Assembly (NCBI GenBank): GCA_964650285.1
Contig: CAZYSP010000001.1
Span: forward strand, 24,628 to 88,627
From: JACPJP01 sp964650285
Lineage (GTDB): Archaea > Nanobdellota > Nanobdellia > Woesearchaeales > GW2011-AR4
Reading direction: 5' to 3'
Length of the DNA: 64,000 bases
The notes below the pieces were generated by a model that saw only the letters and a list, made by a program, of their open reading frames with translations, made no database searches and had not been told where the DNA came from. The position numbers and the translations under genes were made by a program. Of this stretch, positions 24,330 to 33,195 are shown piece after piece (the stretch's first letter is position 1; each line of letters opens with the position of its first letter).

Positions 24330-25886
24330 TCAGCATTTAACTGCATATGTCCTTCCATTGATGCCTTTCCTGTAGTTTTCCCATGATTTCCTAAACAGTC
24401 TTTTTCCCCACGGTGTTGGATAGTCGCAGGTAATGCAGGCTGTGCATAAATTATTTTTAGGCAGTCCTATTGCTTTTACCAGCCCTTCCACTGTCTGGTA
24501 TATTAATGACTCTGCTCCTGCATCTTTTGCAATCTTCTGGCAGGTTTTTTTGCTGATATTGCTGGTAACAGGCTTTTTTTCATATTTGGGAACAAGAAGC
24601 TCAGAAACAGTTGACATATCAATGCCATAAAAACAAGGACCCCTGATAGGCGGACATGTAACTCTCAGATGAACTTCTTTTGCGCCGCCTTCTTCTTTCA
24701 GGTAGCGGACAAGCTGCATTGTTGTGCTGCCGCGGACAATGCTGTCATCGACAAGCAGGACTTTTTTTCCTCCAAGAACATTTTTTAATGCCGTATATTT
24801 GTTCTGCACTTTGTCGTGCCTTGAGCCGCCTTCTATGAAGGTTCTTCCAACATACCTGTTCCTTATAATCCCTTCCTTAGAGGGGATTCCCAGCTCATAA
24901 GCATAAGCATCTCCTGCTGCTTTTGCTGTATCCGGAACAGGAACAACAATCAGATCCTTATCTATTCTTTGAGTTTCGAGTTTTGCTAATTCCTTGCCAA
25001 GGTTTGTCCTTGCAGTATATACTGACTTATTATCCAAAACTGAACCGACATTTGAGAAGTAAACCCATTCAAACATGCAGTGAGCTTTTCTTTTGGTCTG
25101 CGTGTATTTTCTAACCTCGACCTTGCCTTTTTTGATATGTATCATATACCCTGGCTGCAACGGCTTTATATTCTTTATTCCGCAGTTTATCAAAGCAACG
25201 CTTTCGGAAGCAACCATAAATGTATTTTTGTCTTTGCTGAATCCATAAACAAGAGGCCTAAAGCCGTAAGGGTCTCGGGCAACAGCAATTTCTCCCTCTG
25301 CGTTTATGAAAGCAATGTTGTAACAGCCGTCAAACTTTTTTGCCAGTTCTGAGAAAACCTTAACTAAATCCGGCCTTTTATCACCCTTTAATTGTCTTGC
25401 TAAAAAATGCATTATTATCTCTGTATCATTATCATAAATCATATGATAATCTTCTCTTTTACTCAAAAGCTCCTGTTTTAACTGTGAGAAATTCGCAAGG
25501 TTGCCGTTGAGTCCAAAAGCAAACCATTTCCATTTTCTTCCATGATGCCTTTCAAATGGCTGTGCAACACCTACATCTTCAGTTCCGGATGTTGCATAAC
25601 GTACATGCCCTATTCCTTTTTTTCCTGCATATTTTTTAAATATTTCAAAGCTTTTTCTCTTATTGCTTGTCTTAAAGACCTCGTTTACGTGGCCTAAGTC
25701 CTTATAAGTGGCCAGTAGCTGGGACCTGTTTGGGTTGAATGTTGTAACACCTGCACTTAATTGACCTCTGTTTTGTAAGTTCAGCATCAGTTTGTATAGG
25801 TAGAACAAGGCTTTGTTTGCGGCATCTCCATCTTGTTTGATATAAACAGCGCAGATGCCGCACTCGTCATGTATGTCTTCCAGCAT
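24330..25886 (-). CDS. purF: Amidophosphoribosyltransferase
   Basis: 518 residues. The first eight residues (M-L-E-D-I-H-D-E) form a propeptide before Cys9, the N-terminal nucleophile in C-G-I-C. Glutaminase domain runs to about 250 with N-R-G-Q, Y-A-T-S-G and G-N-L-A-N; phosphoribosyl domain has the PRPP loop V-L-L-V-D-D-S-I-V-R-G-S-T near 352. Late cysteines (C-x-x-C in the last 50 residues) fit the iron-sulphur type. Commits PRPP to purine synthesis. Divergent from purD. Confidence 0.96.
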   Translation of the reverse strand: MLEDIHDECGICAVYIKQDGDAANKALFYLYKLMLNLQNRGQLSAGVTTFNPNRSQLLATYKDLGHVNEVFKTSNKRKSFEIFKKYAGKKGIGHVRYATSGTEDVGVAQPFERHHGRKWKWFAFGLNGNLANFSQLKQELLSKREDYHMIYDNDTEIIMHFLARQLKGDKRPDLVKVFSELAKKFDGCYNIAFINAEGEIAVARDPYGFRPLVYGFSKDKNTFMVASESVALINCGIKNIKPLQPGYMIHIKKGKVEVRKYTQTKRKAHCMFEWVYFSNVGSVLDNKSVYTARTNLGKELAKLETQRIDKDLIVVPVPDTAKAAGDAYAYELGIPSKEGIIRNRYVGRTFIEGGSRHDKVQNKYTALKNVLGGKKVLLVDDSIVRGSTTMQLVRYLKEEGGAKEVHLRVTCPPIRGPCFYGIDMSTVSELLVPKYEKKPVTSNISKKTCQKIAKDAGAESLIYQTVEGLVKAIGLPKNNLCTACITCDYPTPWGKRLFRKSWENYRKGINGRTYAVKC

Positions 25887-26038
25887 TTTACCCCAACAGA
25901 TTATAACGGATTGTGATTTATAAACGTTTCCCTTTTTAAAACTTTGTTAGGTTACCCAAAAAGGCAAGATTAAGACTGAATGAAACAAAAATAATTTAAA
26001 GAAAGTTAGATAATTTATCCCATATATTGTGTGGTTTT

Positions 26039-27334
26039 ATGAATATTTTGTTAATTGGCAACGGCGCAAGAGAGCATGTAGTAGCAGAGACTCTAAAGAA
26101 AAATAAAGCTGTTAAGTTATATTCTTTTATGAAGTCAAAAAATCCAGGGATTGCTTCTTTATCTGAAGATGTTTTGGTTGGTTCTTATTCTGATCTTGAT
26201 GGTATAAAAGATTTTGCAGAGAAAAATAAAATTGATTTTGCCTTTATAGGCCCTGAAGACCCATTAAATAATGGAGTAGTTGATGCATTAAAAGACATTG
26301 GAATTGATGCTGTTGGCCCGACAAAGAGCATGGCCAGGTTAGAAACAAGTAAATCATTTACAAGAGAATTGTTAAAAAAATATGATATTGAAGGTAATAT
26401 CAAGTTCAAGGTTTTTAGTAAAGCTGATGGGATAAATGGTTTTCTTGATGAAATTGATGAAGTTGTTGTAAAGCCGGATGGCTTAACTGGCGGGAAAGGA
26501 GTTAAAGTGCAGGGTGACCATTTCAATACAAAAGAAGAAGCAGCTGAATACTGCAAAGAAGTTTTAGAAAATGATTCATCTGTAATAGTTGAAGAAAAAC
26601 TGGATGGAGAGGAATTTTCATTGCAATGTTTAACAGACGGGAAAACTGTTGTTGGAGCACCAGTTGCGCAGGACCATAAAAGGGTTTATGATGATGATAA
26701 AGGGCCTAATACCGGAGGCATGGGATCTTATTCCTGCGAGAATCATTTATTGCCATTTCTTAAGAAAGAGCATGTTGATAAAGCACTGGAAATAACAAAA
26801 AAGGTTGCTGATGCTATTTATCAAGAAACAGGTTTGTATTATAAAGGAGTTATGTATGGTGGTTTTATTTTAACAAAAGAGGGTATTAAGCTTTTGGAGT
26901 ATAATGCAAGACTTGGAGATCCAGAGGCTATGAATGTTCTGCCTTTGCTTAAGACAGATTTTGCAGCTATATGCCAGGCAATAATTGTGCAGGAACTTGA
27001 TAGAGTTAAGGTTGAATTTGAGAAAAAAGCTACAGTATGCAAGTATGTTGTGCCAGAAGGTTATCCTGAAAATCCAGTTAAGAATGAAAAAATAACAGTA
27101 AAAATTCCTGAAAAAACAAGAATATACTATGCATCTGTTGACCAAAAAGAAGATGGATTATATATGACTGGCTCAAGGGCAATTGCATTTTTAGGCATTG
27201 GAAATAATTTAGATGAAGCAGAAAAGGTTGTAGAAGAGTCTGTTTGTAATGTAAAAGGCAAGGTATTTCACAGGAAAGATATTGGGACTAAGGGATTGAT
27301 TGAGAAAAGGATAAAGCATGTAAAAAGTTTTTAG
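26039..27334 (+). CDS. purD: Phosphoribosylamine-glycine ligase
   Basis: 431 residues from the ATG at 26039, giving the family N-terminus M-N-I-L-L-I-G-N-G-A-R-E-H; an upstream TTG at 26027 is in frame but adds only M-C-G-F. ATP-grasp motifs: G-P-E-D-P-L near 71, K-P-D-G-L-T-G-G-K-G-V near 139, D-D-K-G-P-N-T-G-G-M-G near 220 and E-Y-N-A-R-L-G-D-P-E near 283. Makes glycinamide ribonucleotide, the acceptor for PurN. The cycloligase gene follows one base after the stop. Confidence 0.95.
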   Translation: MNILLIGNGAREHVVAETLKKNKAVKLYSFMKSKNPGIASLSEDVLVGSYSDLDGIKDFAEKNKIDFAFIGPEDPLNNGVVDALKDIGIDAVGPTKSMARLETSKSFTRELLKKYDIEGNIKFKVFSKADGINGFLDEIDEVVVKPDGLTGGKGVKVQGDHFNTKEEAAEYCKEVLENDSSVIVEEKLDGEEFSLQCLTDGKTVVGAPVAQDHKRVYDDDKGPNTGGMGSYSCENHLLPFLKKEHVDKALEITKKVADAIYQETGLYYKGVMYGGFILTKEGIKLLEYNARLGDPEAMNVLPLLKTDFAAICQAIIVQELDRVKVEFEKKATVCKYVVPEGYPENPVKNEKITVKIPEKTRIYYASVDQKEDGLYMTGSRAIAFLGIGNNLDEAEKVVEESVCNVKGKVFHRKDIGTKGLIEKRIKHVKSF

Positions 27335-27335
27335 G

Positions 27336-27908
27336 ATGAAACAGACATTAAAACAGGAAATTTCTGGAAAAAGAAAAACACTTAGTAAAGAAGAAGTTAT
27401 TAAGAAAAGCAAGTTAATAAAGAAAAATCTATGTTCTTTATCTGAATTTAAGAAAGCCAGGAATATTATGTTCTATGTTTCTTTTAATAATGAGGTTGAT
27501 ACGCATGAGGTTATTAAAGAACTGTTAAGCGAGAAAGAAAAAAATATTATTGTTCCATATGTATTAAAAAACAATCCAATCCTGCAACTTTCTGAAATAA
27601 GAGATTTTAATGAATTAGAACCTAAAAGTTTTGGTATTTTAGAGCCGAGAGAACTTTACATTAGAGAATTCAATCCTAATAAAATTGATTTGGTTATATT
27701 GCCTGGCTTGGTGTTTGACAAAAAAGGATGCAGAGTAGGCTATGGATATGGATATTATGACAGGTTTCTTAAAAAAGTTAAGAAGGTGAAAAAAATCGGG
27801 CTTGCTTTTGAATTGCAGTTAGTTGATGAAATTCCTAAAGAAAAGCATGATGTTCCTGTCGATATTCTGGTTACTGAAAAAAGAGTTCTCAAATGTAGTG
27901 GGAAATAA
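27336..27908 (+). CDS. 5-formyltetrahydrofolate cyclo-ligase
   Basis: 190 residues. Family motifs: R-K-x-L-S near 12, Y-V-S-F-N-N-E-V-D-T near 47, V-I-L-P-G-L-V-F-D near 126 and the G-Y-G-Y-G-Y-Y-D-R-F-L ATP/phosphate loop near 141. Converts 5-formyl-THF to 5,10-methenyl-THF and so recycles a by-product of SHMT. It lies between purD and lipA in an operon of folate and purine genes, which fits. Confidence 0.93.
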   Translation: MKQTLKQEISGKRKTLSKEEVIKKSKLIKKNLCSLSEFKKARNIMFYVSFNNEVDTHEVIKELLSEKEKNIIVPYVLKNNPILQLSEIRDFNELEPKSFGILEPRELYIREFNPNKIDLVILPGLVFDKKGCRVGYGYGYYDRFLKKVKKVKKIGLAFELQLVDEIPKEKHDVPVDILVTEKRVLKCSGK

Positions 27909-27911
27909 AAA

Positions 27912-28787
27912 ATGCCTAAGTTAATGCAAAGAAAACCGGATTGGTTCAAGATTAAACTGCCAACTGGAGAAAAGTATAGTGAAGTAAAAGGTTTAGTAAA
28001 GACAAATAGATTGAATACTATATGCGAGGAAGCTAAATGCCCAAATATTTCTGAGTGTTGGAGTCATGGAACTGCTACTTTTCTTATTTTAGGGCATGTT
28101 TGTACAAGATATTGCAGCTATTGTAATGTTAAGACTGGAAAACCTTTAGATGTTGATGCTGATGAAGGAAAAAAAGTTGCTGACAGTGTTAAGAAACTGG
28201 GCTTAAGGTATGTTGTTGTAACTTCTGTAACAAGGGATGATTTAGAAGATGGTGGTGCTTCATTGTATGTTGATGTAATAAAAGAAATTAAGAAAGTAAG
28301 CTCATGTAAAGTTGAGTTATTGATTCCGGATTTGAAAACAAAAGATGGAATTGATGTTGATGCTTTAAAAAAAATAATTGATGCAAAACCAGATGTTCTT
28401 GGTCATAATATTGAAGCAGTAAGAAGTGTTTTTTCAGAAGTAAGAAAAGGTGGTAATTATGATGTTTCATTGGAGTTATTAAAAAAAATAAAAGAAATTG
28501 ATGCTGATATGAGAACAAAATCGGGGATTATGGTTGGTTTTGGTGAAAGTTTTGATGAGATTAAAGAAACAATGCAGGATTTAAGGGATGTTGGTGTTGA
28601 TTTTTTAACAATAGGGCAGTATTTGCAGCCTTCTGAGAAGCATGCTAAAATCATCAGGTTTTACAGGCCAGAAGAATTTGAAGAATTAAAGAAAATCGGT
28701 TTGGAAATGGGATTTAAGCATGTTGAAGCTGGGCCATTGGTTAGGAGCTCTTACAGGGCTGATAAGCTGAATTCATTGATACAATAA
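27912..28787 (+). CDS. lipA: Lipoyl synthase
   Basis: 291 residues. Auxiliary cluster cysteines C38, C43 and C49 (I-C-E-E-A-K-C-P-N-I-S-E-C-W), radical SAM cysteines C64, C68 and C71 (V-C-T-R-Y-C-S-Y-C), and the C-terminal R-S-S-Y near 281 that ligates the auxiliary cluster. Inserts two sulphurs into octanoyl groups on GcvH. Three bases after the cyclo-ligase gene. Strong family match. Confidence 0.96.
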   Translation: MPKLMQRKPDWFKIKLPTGEKYSEVKGLVKTNRLNTICEEAKCPNISECWSHGTATFLILGHVCTRYCSYCNVKTGKPLDVDADEGKKVADSVKKLGLRYVVVTSVTRDDLEDGGASLYVDVIKEIKKVSSCKVELLIPDLKTKDGIDVDALKKIIDAKPDVLGHNIEAVRSVFSEVRKGGNYDVSLELLKKIKEIDADMRTKSGIMVGFGESFDEIKETMQDLRDVGVDFLTIGQYLQPSEKHAKIIRFYRPEEFEELKKIGLEMGFKHVEAGPLVRSSYRADKLNSLIQ

Positions 28788-28900
28788 AAAAATTCCAATA
28801 AAGTTAAGAAACATAATACTGATTATTTGATTAAGATAAAAATTAATTTACAATTAGAAAATAAAAACGCAATAAAAATAAAATAAAAAACATCATTACT
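28788..28900 (+). other. AT-rich spacer after lipA
   Basis: About 110 bases of A-rich sequence with CAATAAA words but fewer exact repeats than the other spacers. It leads into R1 repeat copy B. No gene seen. Confidence 0.4.
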
Positions 28901-29019
28901 GCGACGCAAAATGCTTGATTTATTAATAATAAAATTTCAATGTCCAAAAGAAATAAAGTTAAAAATAAAATAATGAATTAATAAATAATTGTGAATCATA
29001 AGATAAAAATTAATGAAAA
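28901..29019 (+). repeat. Intergenic repeat element R1, copy B
   Basis: Starts GCGACGCAAAATG, then TTGATTTATTAATAATAA and TTTCAATG, then the conserved block from about 28961 (AAAAATAAAATAATGAATTA, then AATAATTGTGAATCATAAGA, then TAAAAATTAATGA). Ends at the ATG of the lipoate/octanoate transferase gene. Same order and spacing as copies A and C. Confidence 0.7.
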
Positions 29020-29820
29020 ATGAAATGCAGATTTATTGATACTGGGTTTAATGATGCTTTTTTTAATATGGCTATAGATGAGGCTATTTTGCATTATTGT
29101 AAAATTCCTGTTTTAAGGGTTTATGGCTGGAAACCTGCTGGAGTATCTATTGGATACAATCAGGATTTACATAAAGAAATAAACATTGATTACTGCAAAA
29201 AAAACAATATAGATGTAGTAAGGAGAGTAAGTGGTGGTAAAGCGGTTTTTCATGACAAGGAACTAACTTACAGTTTCATTATTCCAGAGAGCATTAATTT
29301 ATTACCAAGAGAAATTAATGAATCATACAAAGAAATAGCAAAAGCATTGGTTTTGGCATTTGAAAAATTAGGCATTAAAGCGGAAATAAAAAAAATTCCA
29401 GAGAGGATTGCAACTTCTATATGCTTTAACAGCTCAAACTGGTATGAGTTGTTGATTAATGGGAAAAAAATTTCTGGTTCTGCACAAAGAAGGATGGATG
29501 GAAAGATACTGCAGCATGGCTCAATACTTTTAGATTTTGATTATGAGAAAAATAGCTTGTTATTTAATTCTAATAATTTAATTGACAATATTAATAATTT
29601 AAGAAAAAGGATTACATCATTAAAAAAAGAATTGAATAAATCAATAGATTACAGTGAGCTTGGTTCTGCATTAAAATCTGGTTTTAGGGAGAATTTTGAT
29701 TTTGATTTAATTGATGATTCTTTAACAAATGAAGAGATTATTTTGGCTGAGAAATTAAGGAAAGAGAAGTATTTGACAGAAGAATGGAATTACAAATTGA
29801 TATGGGAAAATTTAATATAA
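29020..29820 (+). CDS. Lipoate-protein ligase A / octanoyltransferase family protein
   Basis: 266 residues of the BPL/LplA/LipB fold. Seen: N-M-A-I-D-E-A-I near 17, R-V-Y-G-W near 33, R-R-V-S-G-G-K-A-V-F-H near 71 (lipoyl/octanoyl-AMP loop), L-T-Y-S-F near 87 and K-I-S-G-S-A-Q-R-R near 149 with the catalytic Lys. Sequence alone does not separate lipoate ligase (LplA) from octanoyltransferase (LipM). Since LipA is next door and no LipB is seen, an octanoyltransferase role supplying GcvH is plausible. R1 copy B is its direct leader. Confidence 0.85.
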   Translation: MKCRFIDTGFNDAFFNMAIDEAILHYCKIPVLRVYGWKPAGVSIGYNQDLHKEINIDYCKKNNIDVVRRVSGGKAVFHDKELTYSFIIPESINLLPREINESYKEIAKALVLAFEKLGIKAEIKKIPERIATSICFNSSNWYELLINGKKISGSAQRRMDGKILQHGSILLDFDYEKNSLLFNSNNLIDNINNLRKRITSLKKELNKSIDYSELGSALKSGFRENFDFDLIDDSLTNEEIILAEKLRKEKYLTEEWNYKLIWENLI

Positions 29821-29919
29821 ATTTTCCCTAGTTCAGTAAAGTTTTCACTACGTTCAAACTTTATAAACTAACAAAAACTATTTAAATAAAGTTGAATTTG
29901 GGTTTTTCAGGGTGGTTTA

Positions 29920-31221
29920 ATGTATGATATGATGGCTTCTATTGAAAAGTCTGATTCTAAGGTATATGAGATTATAAAAAAAGAAGTTGAGAGGATGAAG
30001 AATGGTGTTGAGTTAATTCCTTCTGAGAATGTTGTCAGCAAAGCTGTGCTGCAGGCAATGGGTTCTGTTTTAACTAATAAATATTCAGAAGGCTATCCTC
30101 ACAAGAGGTATTATGGCGGAAATGAGATTATTGATATGGCAGAAGACTTGGCTATTGAAAGAGCCAAGAAGCTTTTTGGAGCAGAGCATGTTAATGTACA
30201 GCCATATTCAGGAAGCCCTGCTAACCAGGCTGTTTTCTTTGCTTTGCTGAACTTAAAGGATACTTTTATGGGTTTTGACTTAAGCGCAGGCGGTCATTTA
30301 ACGCATGGAAGCCCTGTTAATTTTTCCGGTAAAAACTATAATTGTGTTGCTTATAATGTTGATAAGGAAACTGAGTTACTAGATTATGATAAGATTAAGA
30401 AGCAGGCAGAAAAAGTAAAGCCCAAGATGATTATTTCCGGGTTAACTGCTTATCCAAGGAAAATAGATTTTAAGGCTTTTCAGGAAATTTGTGATTCTGT
30501 TGGTGCTTATCATATGGCTGATATTGCGCATATAGCTGGATTATGCGCTACTGGTGTTCATGAAAATCCTGTTAGGTATACTGATATTGTTACAACCACT
30601 ACACATAAAACTTTGCGCGGTCCAAGAGGAGCAATGATAATGTGCAAGATTGAGGATAAATTTGATAAGAATGGGAAGAAAAATCTTGCGCAGAAAATTG
30701 ATTCTGCTGTTTTTCCGGGCTTACAGGGAGGTCCTCATGACAATGTTAATATTGCAAAAGCAGTTGCATTTGGAGAGGATTTAAAGCCTGAGTTTAAGGT
30801 TTATTGCAGGCAGATTGTAAAAAATGCCAAGGTTTTGGCAGATTCTTTGATGAGTAATGGTTTAGAGCTTGTAACTAACGGGACTGACAACCATCTGATG
30901 GTCATCAAGCTTGTAAACAAAGGTTTGACTGGTAAGGGGAAAGAGGTGCAGAATGCATTAGATAAAGCAGGAATAACTATAAATAAGAATACTGTACCAT
31001 ATGAGCCTGGAAGTCCGTTTCATCCTTCAGGAATAAGGTTAGGGACACCAGCTGTAACAACAAGAGGAATGAAAGAAAGTGAAATGAAAGTTATTGGTAA
31101 AAGCATAGCAAAAGTAATTGATAATTTAGATGATAATAAGGTTATTGGAAATGTTAAAAAGGATATACTGGAATTATGCAAAAGGTTTCCGCTTTATCCG
31201 GGATTTGATATTTTAAAATGA
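29920..31221 (+). CDS. glyA: Serine hydroxymethyltransferase
   Basis: 433 residues. SHMT motifs: E-L-I-P-S-E-N near 34, N-K-Y-S-E-G-Y-P near 52, V-Q-P-Y-S-G-S-P-A-N near 97, and T-T-T-T-H-K-T-L-R-G-P-R-G near 225-237 with the PLP lysine. Interconverts serine and glycine with methylene-THF. Start ATG 29920 follows GGGTGG at a good distance. folD overlaps its stop (ATGA), so the one-carbon pair is translationally coupled. Confidence 0.96.
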   Translation: MYDMMASIEKSDSKVYEIIKKEVERMKNGVELIPSENVVSKAVLQAMGSVLTNKYSEGYPHKRYYGGNEIIDMAEDLAIERAKKLFGAEHVNVQPYSGSPANQAVFFALLNLKDTFMGFDLSAGGHLTHGSPVNFSGKNYNCVAYNVDKETELLDYDKIKKQAEKVKPKMIISGLTAYPRKIDFKAFQEICDSVGAYHMADIAHIAGLCATGVHENPVRYTDIVTTTTHKTLRGPRGAMIMCKIEDKFDKNGKKNLAQKIDSAVFPGLQGGPHDNVNIAKAVAFGEDLKPEFKVYCRQIVKNAKVLADSLMSNGLELVTNGTDNHLMVIKLVNKGLTGKGKEVQNALDKAGITINKNTVPYEPGSPFHPSGIRLGTPAVTTRGMKESEMKVIGKSIAKVIDNLDDNKVIGNVKKDILELCKRFPLYPGFDILK

Positions 31222-32060
31222 CTGCAAAAATAATTGATGGGAAGGCTTTGTCATTAAAGTTTCTTAATGATGTTAGGAAGAAGGCTGCTAATGTAAAACC
31301 CGGGTTGGCTATTGTTATTGTAGGGAATAATCCTGCTTCTGAGATTTATGTAGGCCTTAAGGAGAAAAAATCCAAGGAAATCGGATTTTATGTTGAAAGG
31401 TATAATCTGGATGAAAATGTTAAACAGGATGAATTGCTTAAGTTAGTTGATGAATTGAACCAGAACAGGAAAATAAATGGGTTTATTGTTCAACTGCCAT
31501 TGCCTAAGCATATTGATGAGAATCTTGTAATTGATTCAATACTGCCTCACAAGGATGTAGATGGATTTACTCCTGTTAGTTTAGGAAATTTGGTTAATGA
31601 CAATAATTTATTACTGCCGGCTACTGCCAGGGCTTGTTTAGAGCTGATTAAGTCTACTGGTGTTGAGATTAAAGGCAAGAATGCAGTTGTTGTTGGCAGA
31701 AGCAATATTGTTGGAAAGCCAACTGCTTTACTTTTATTGCAGGAAAATGCTACTGTTACTGTTTGCCATTCAAAAACTAAAGATCTTAAGGAATTTACTA
31801 AAAATGCTGATATTCTGGTTGTTGCGGTTGGAAAAGCAAAGATGCTCAAGAAAAACATGGTCAAAAAAGGTGCAGTAGTAATTGATGTCGGAATAAACAG
31901 AACTGCTTTTGGAATTGTTGGAGATGTTGATTTCGAAAACGTAAAAGAAGTTTCTGGTTTTATTACTCCGGTTCCCGGTGGAGTTGGACCAATGACAATT
32001 GCTATGCTTCTTGATAATACTTTGAAAGCTAGGGAGTTGAGGAAGGGGCTTAAGTTTTAG
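31218..32060 (+). CDS. folD: Bifunctional methylene-THF dehydrogenase/methenyl-THF cyclohydrolase
   Basis: 280 residues. FolD signatures: E-I-Y-V-G-L-K-E-K-K near 35 (catalytic Lys in the Y-x-x-x-K helix), G-F-I-V-Q-L-P-L-P-K-H near 90, D-V-D-G-F near 114, the NADP loop V-V-G-R-S-N-I-V-G-K-P near 157 and T-P-V-P-G-G-V-G-P-M-T near 252. Oxidises methylene-THF to formyl-THF, the donor for PurN and PurH just downstream. Confidence 0.96.
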   Translation: MTAKIIDGKALSLKFLNDVRKKAANVKPGLAIVIVGNNPASEIYVGLKEKKSKEIGFYVERYNLDENVKQDELLKLVDELNQNRKINGFIVQLPLPKHIDENLVIDSILPHKDVDGFTPVSLGNLVNDNNLLLPATARACLELIKSTGVEIKGKNAVVVGRSNIVGKPTALLLLQENATVTVCHSKTKDLKEFTKNADILVVAVGKAKMLKKNMVKKGAVVIDVGINRTAFGIVGDVDFENVKEVSGFITPVPGGVGPMTIAMLLDNTLKARELRKGLKF

Positions 32061-32078
32061 AGAAAAGAATTAATAATG

Positions 32079-32438
32079 TTAAGGTTTTAATACATATGAA
32101 GAGAAAGCTTTAGATATTCTGCTGTTATAAATGGTTTCAGATAAAGAATTCAAAAATTTGCTTCTTGGTATATAATACCACTTACCACTCATTTCAAGTT
32201 TGTTCCATTTTTCTTTATCTGAATCTTTATCTGAATTCTTATATGCAACCTCAAATCTAGCCAAACCAGTGTCTATACCTAATGAAGTAATTATAAATCC
32301 CAGAGTAAGATTATAATCACCATTTATGGCACTTGTAAATGACAGTAACTTAGCAATATCTGAACCTATAGCAACAACATCTAATGCGCGTGTTCTAACA
32401 AAAGTCTCCAAGTTTGGTTTAGGTATTGGTATATTCAT
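32079..32438 (-). CDS. Hypothetical protein, 119 residues
   Basis: The minus-strand frame could extend upstream into purN, but the ATG at 32438 lies about 26 bases after a TATA-like TTTAAATATT (32461-32472 region), making a leaderless start there likely. Reads M-N-I-P-I-P-K-P-N-L-E-T-F-V, then A-I-G-S-D-I-A-K-L-L-S and a Lys/Asp-rich middle (N-S-D-K-D-S-D-K-E-K-W). No membrane segment or recognised domain. It is inserted between folD and purN in the opposite direction, breaking the operon; possibly a later arrival. Confidence 0.5.
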   Translation of the reverse strand: MNIPIPKPNLETFVRTRALDVVAIGSDIAKLLSFTSAINGDYNLTLGFIITSLGIDTGLARFEVAYKNSDKDSDKEKWNKLEMSGKWYYIPRSKFLNSLSETIYNSRISKAFSSYVLKP

Positions 32439-32511
32439 TTTAATATGAGGTAATCCTACTGAATATTTAAAATTATTGAAAACTACTTTATCAAATTCCA
32501 CCCCCAAAACC

Positions 32512-32518
32512 TTTATAA
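32512..32518 (+). promoter_or_regulatory. TATA box of purN-purH
   Basis: TTTATAA about 40 bases before the proposed purN start at 32554, with GGTGG (32544-32548) as ribosome binding site between them. Confidence 0.45.
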
Positions 32519-32553
32519 ACTTCCATAATTTCTCTTTATTACCGGTGGTTGTG

Positions 32554-33195
32554 TTGTTAAACATCGGGGTACTGGCATCTACGAGGGCAAGTGATTTGCA
32601 GGCTATAATTGATGCTATAGAAGCCAAGGAGCTTAATGTCAAGATTTCTGTTGTTGTTTCTGATAAGAAAGATGCTTATGCTCTGGAAAGGGCTAAGAAG
32701 CATGGTATTGAGGCTGTTTTTATTGATGCCAAGGCAGAAGATATTCTTGCTGTTAAGGATAAAGAGGAAAGAAGAGAGGCTTTTGACAGAAAAGTTGCAG
32801 CAGAACTGGAAAAACATGATGTTGAGCTGATTCTGGCTATTGGCTATATGAGAATCATAGGCCAGTGGCTTGTGGATAAATTCAGAAACAAGATAATAAA
32901 TATTCATCCTTCTTTACTGCCGGCATTTGCAGGCGGAATGGACAAGGATGTCCACAAAGATGTTCTTGAATCAGGTGTAAAGGAAACAGGATGTACACTG
33001 TTTTTTATTGATGAAACTGTTGATGCAGGACCGGTAATATTCAAGAAAAAGGTTGATGTAGAAGAAAATGAAACTGTAGATACATTAAAAGAAAAAGTGC
33101 AAAAAGCAGAGCAGGAAGTACTAATAAGGGCAATAAAATTATATGATGGAGGAAAGCTAAAAGTTGAGAATGGCAAGGTGGAAATTGTAGAATGA
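32554..33195 (+). CDS. purN: Phosphoribosylglycinamide formyltransferase
   Basis: 213 residues from a TTG at 32554, chosen because GGTGG lies 5 bases upstream and the N-terminus L-L-N-I-G-V-L-A-S-T-R-A-S-D-L-Q-A-I aligns with the family start; GTG 32551 is a close alternative. Catalytic residues are present: N-I-H-P-S-L-L-P-A-F near 116 and V-D-A-G-P-V-I near 158. The phosphate loop S-G-x-G-S-N of typical PurN is S-T-R-A-S-D here. Uses formyl-THF. purH overlaps its stop (ATGA). Confidence 0.9.
   Translation: MLNIGVLASTRASDLQAIIDAIEAKELNVKISVVVSDKKDAYALERAKKHGIEAVFIDAKAEDILAVKDKEERREAFDRKVAAELEKHDVELILAIGYMRIIGQWLVDKFRNKIINIHPSLLPAFAGGMDKDVHKDVLESGVKETGCTLFFIDETVDAGPVIFKKKVDVEENETVDTLKEKVQKAEQEVLIRAIKLYDGGKLKVENGKVEIVE

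Noticed and set aside
32438..32642. N-terminal extension of the hypothetical minus-strand gene into purN
   Set aside because: It would overlap the purN N-terminus and its promoter; a TATA box points to ATG 32438.
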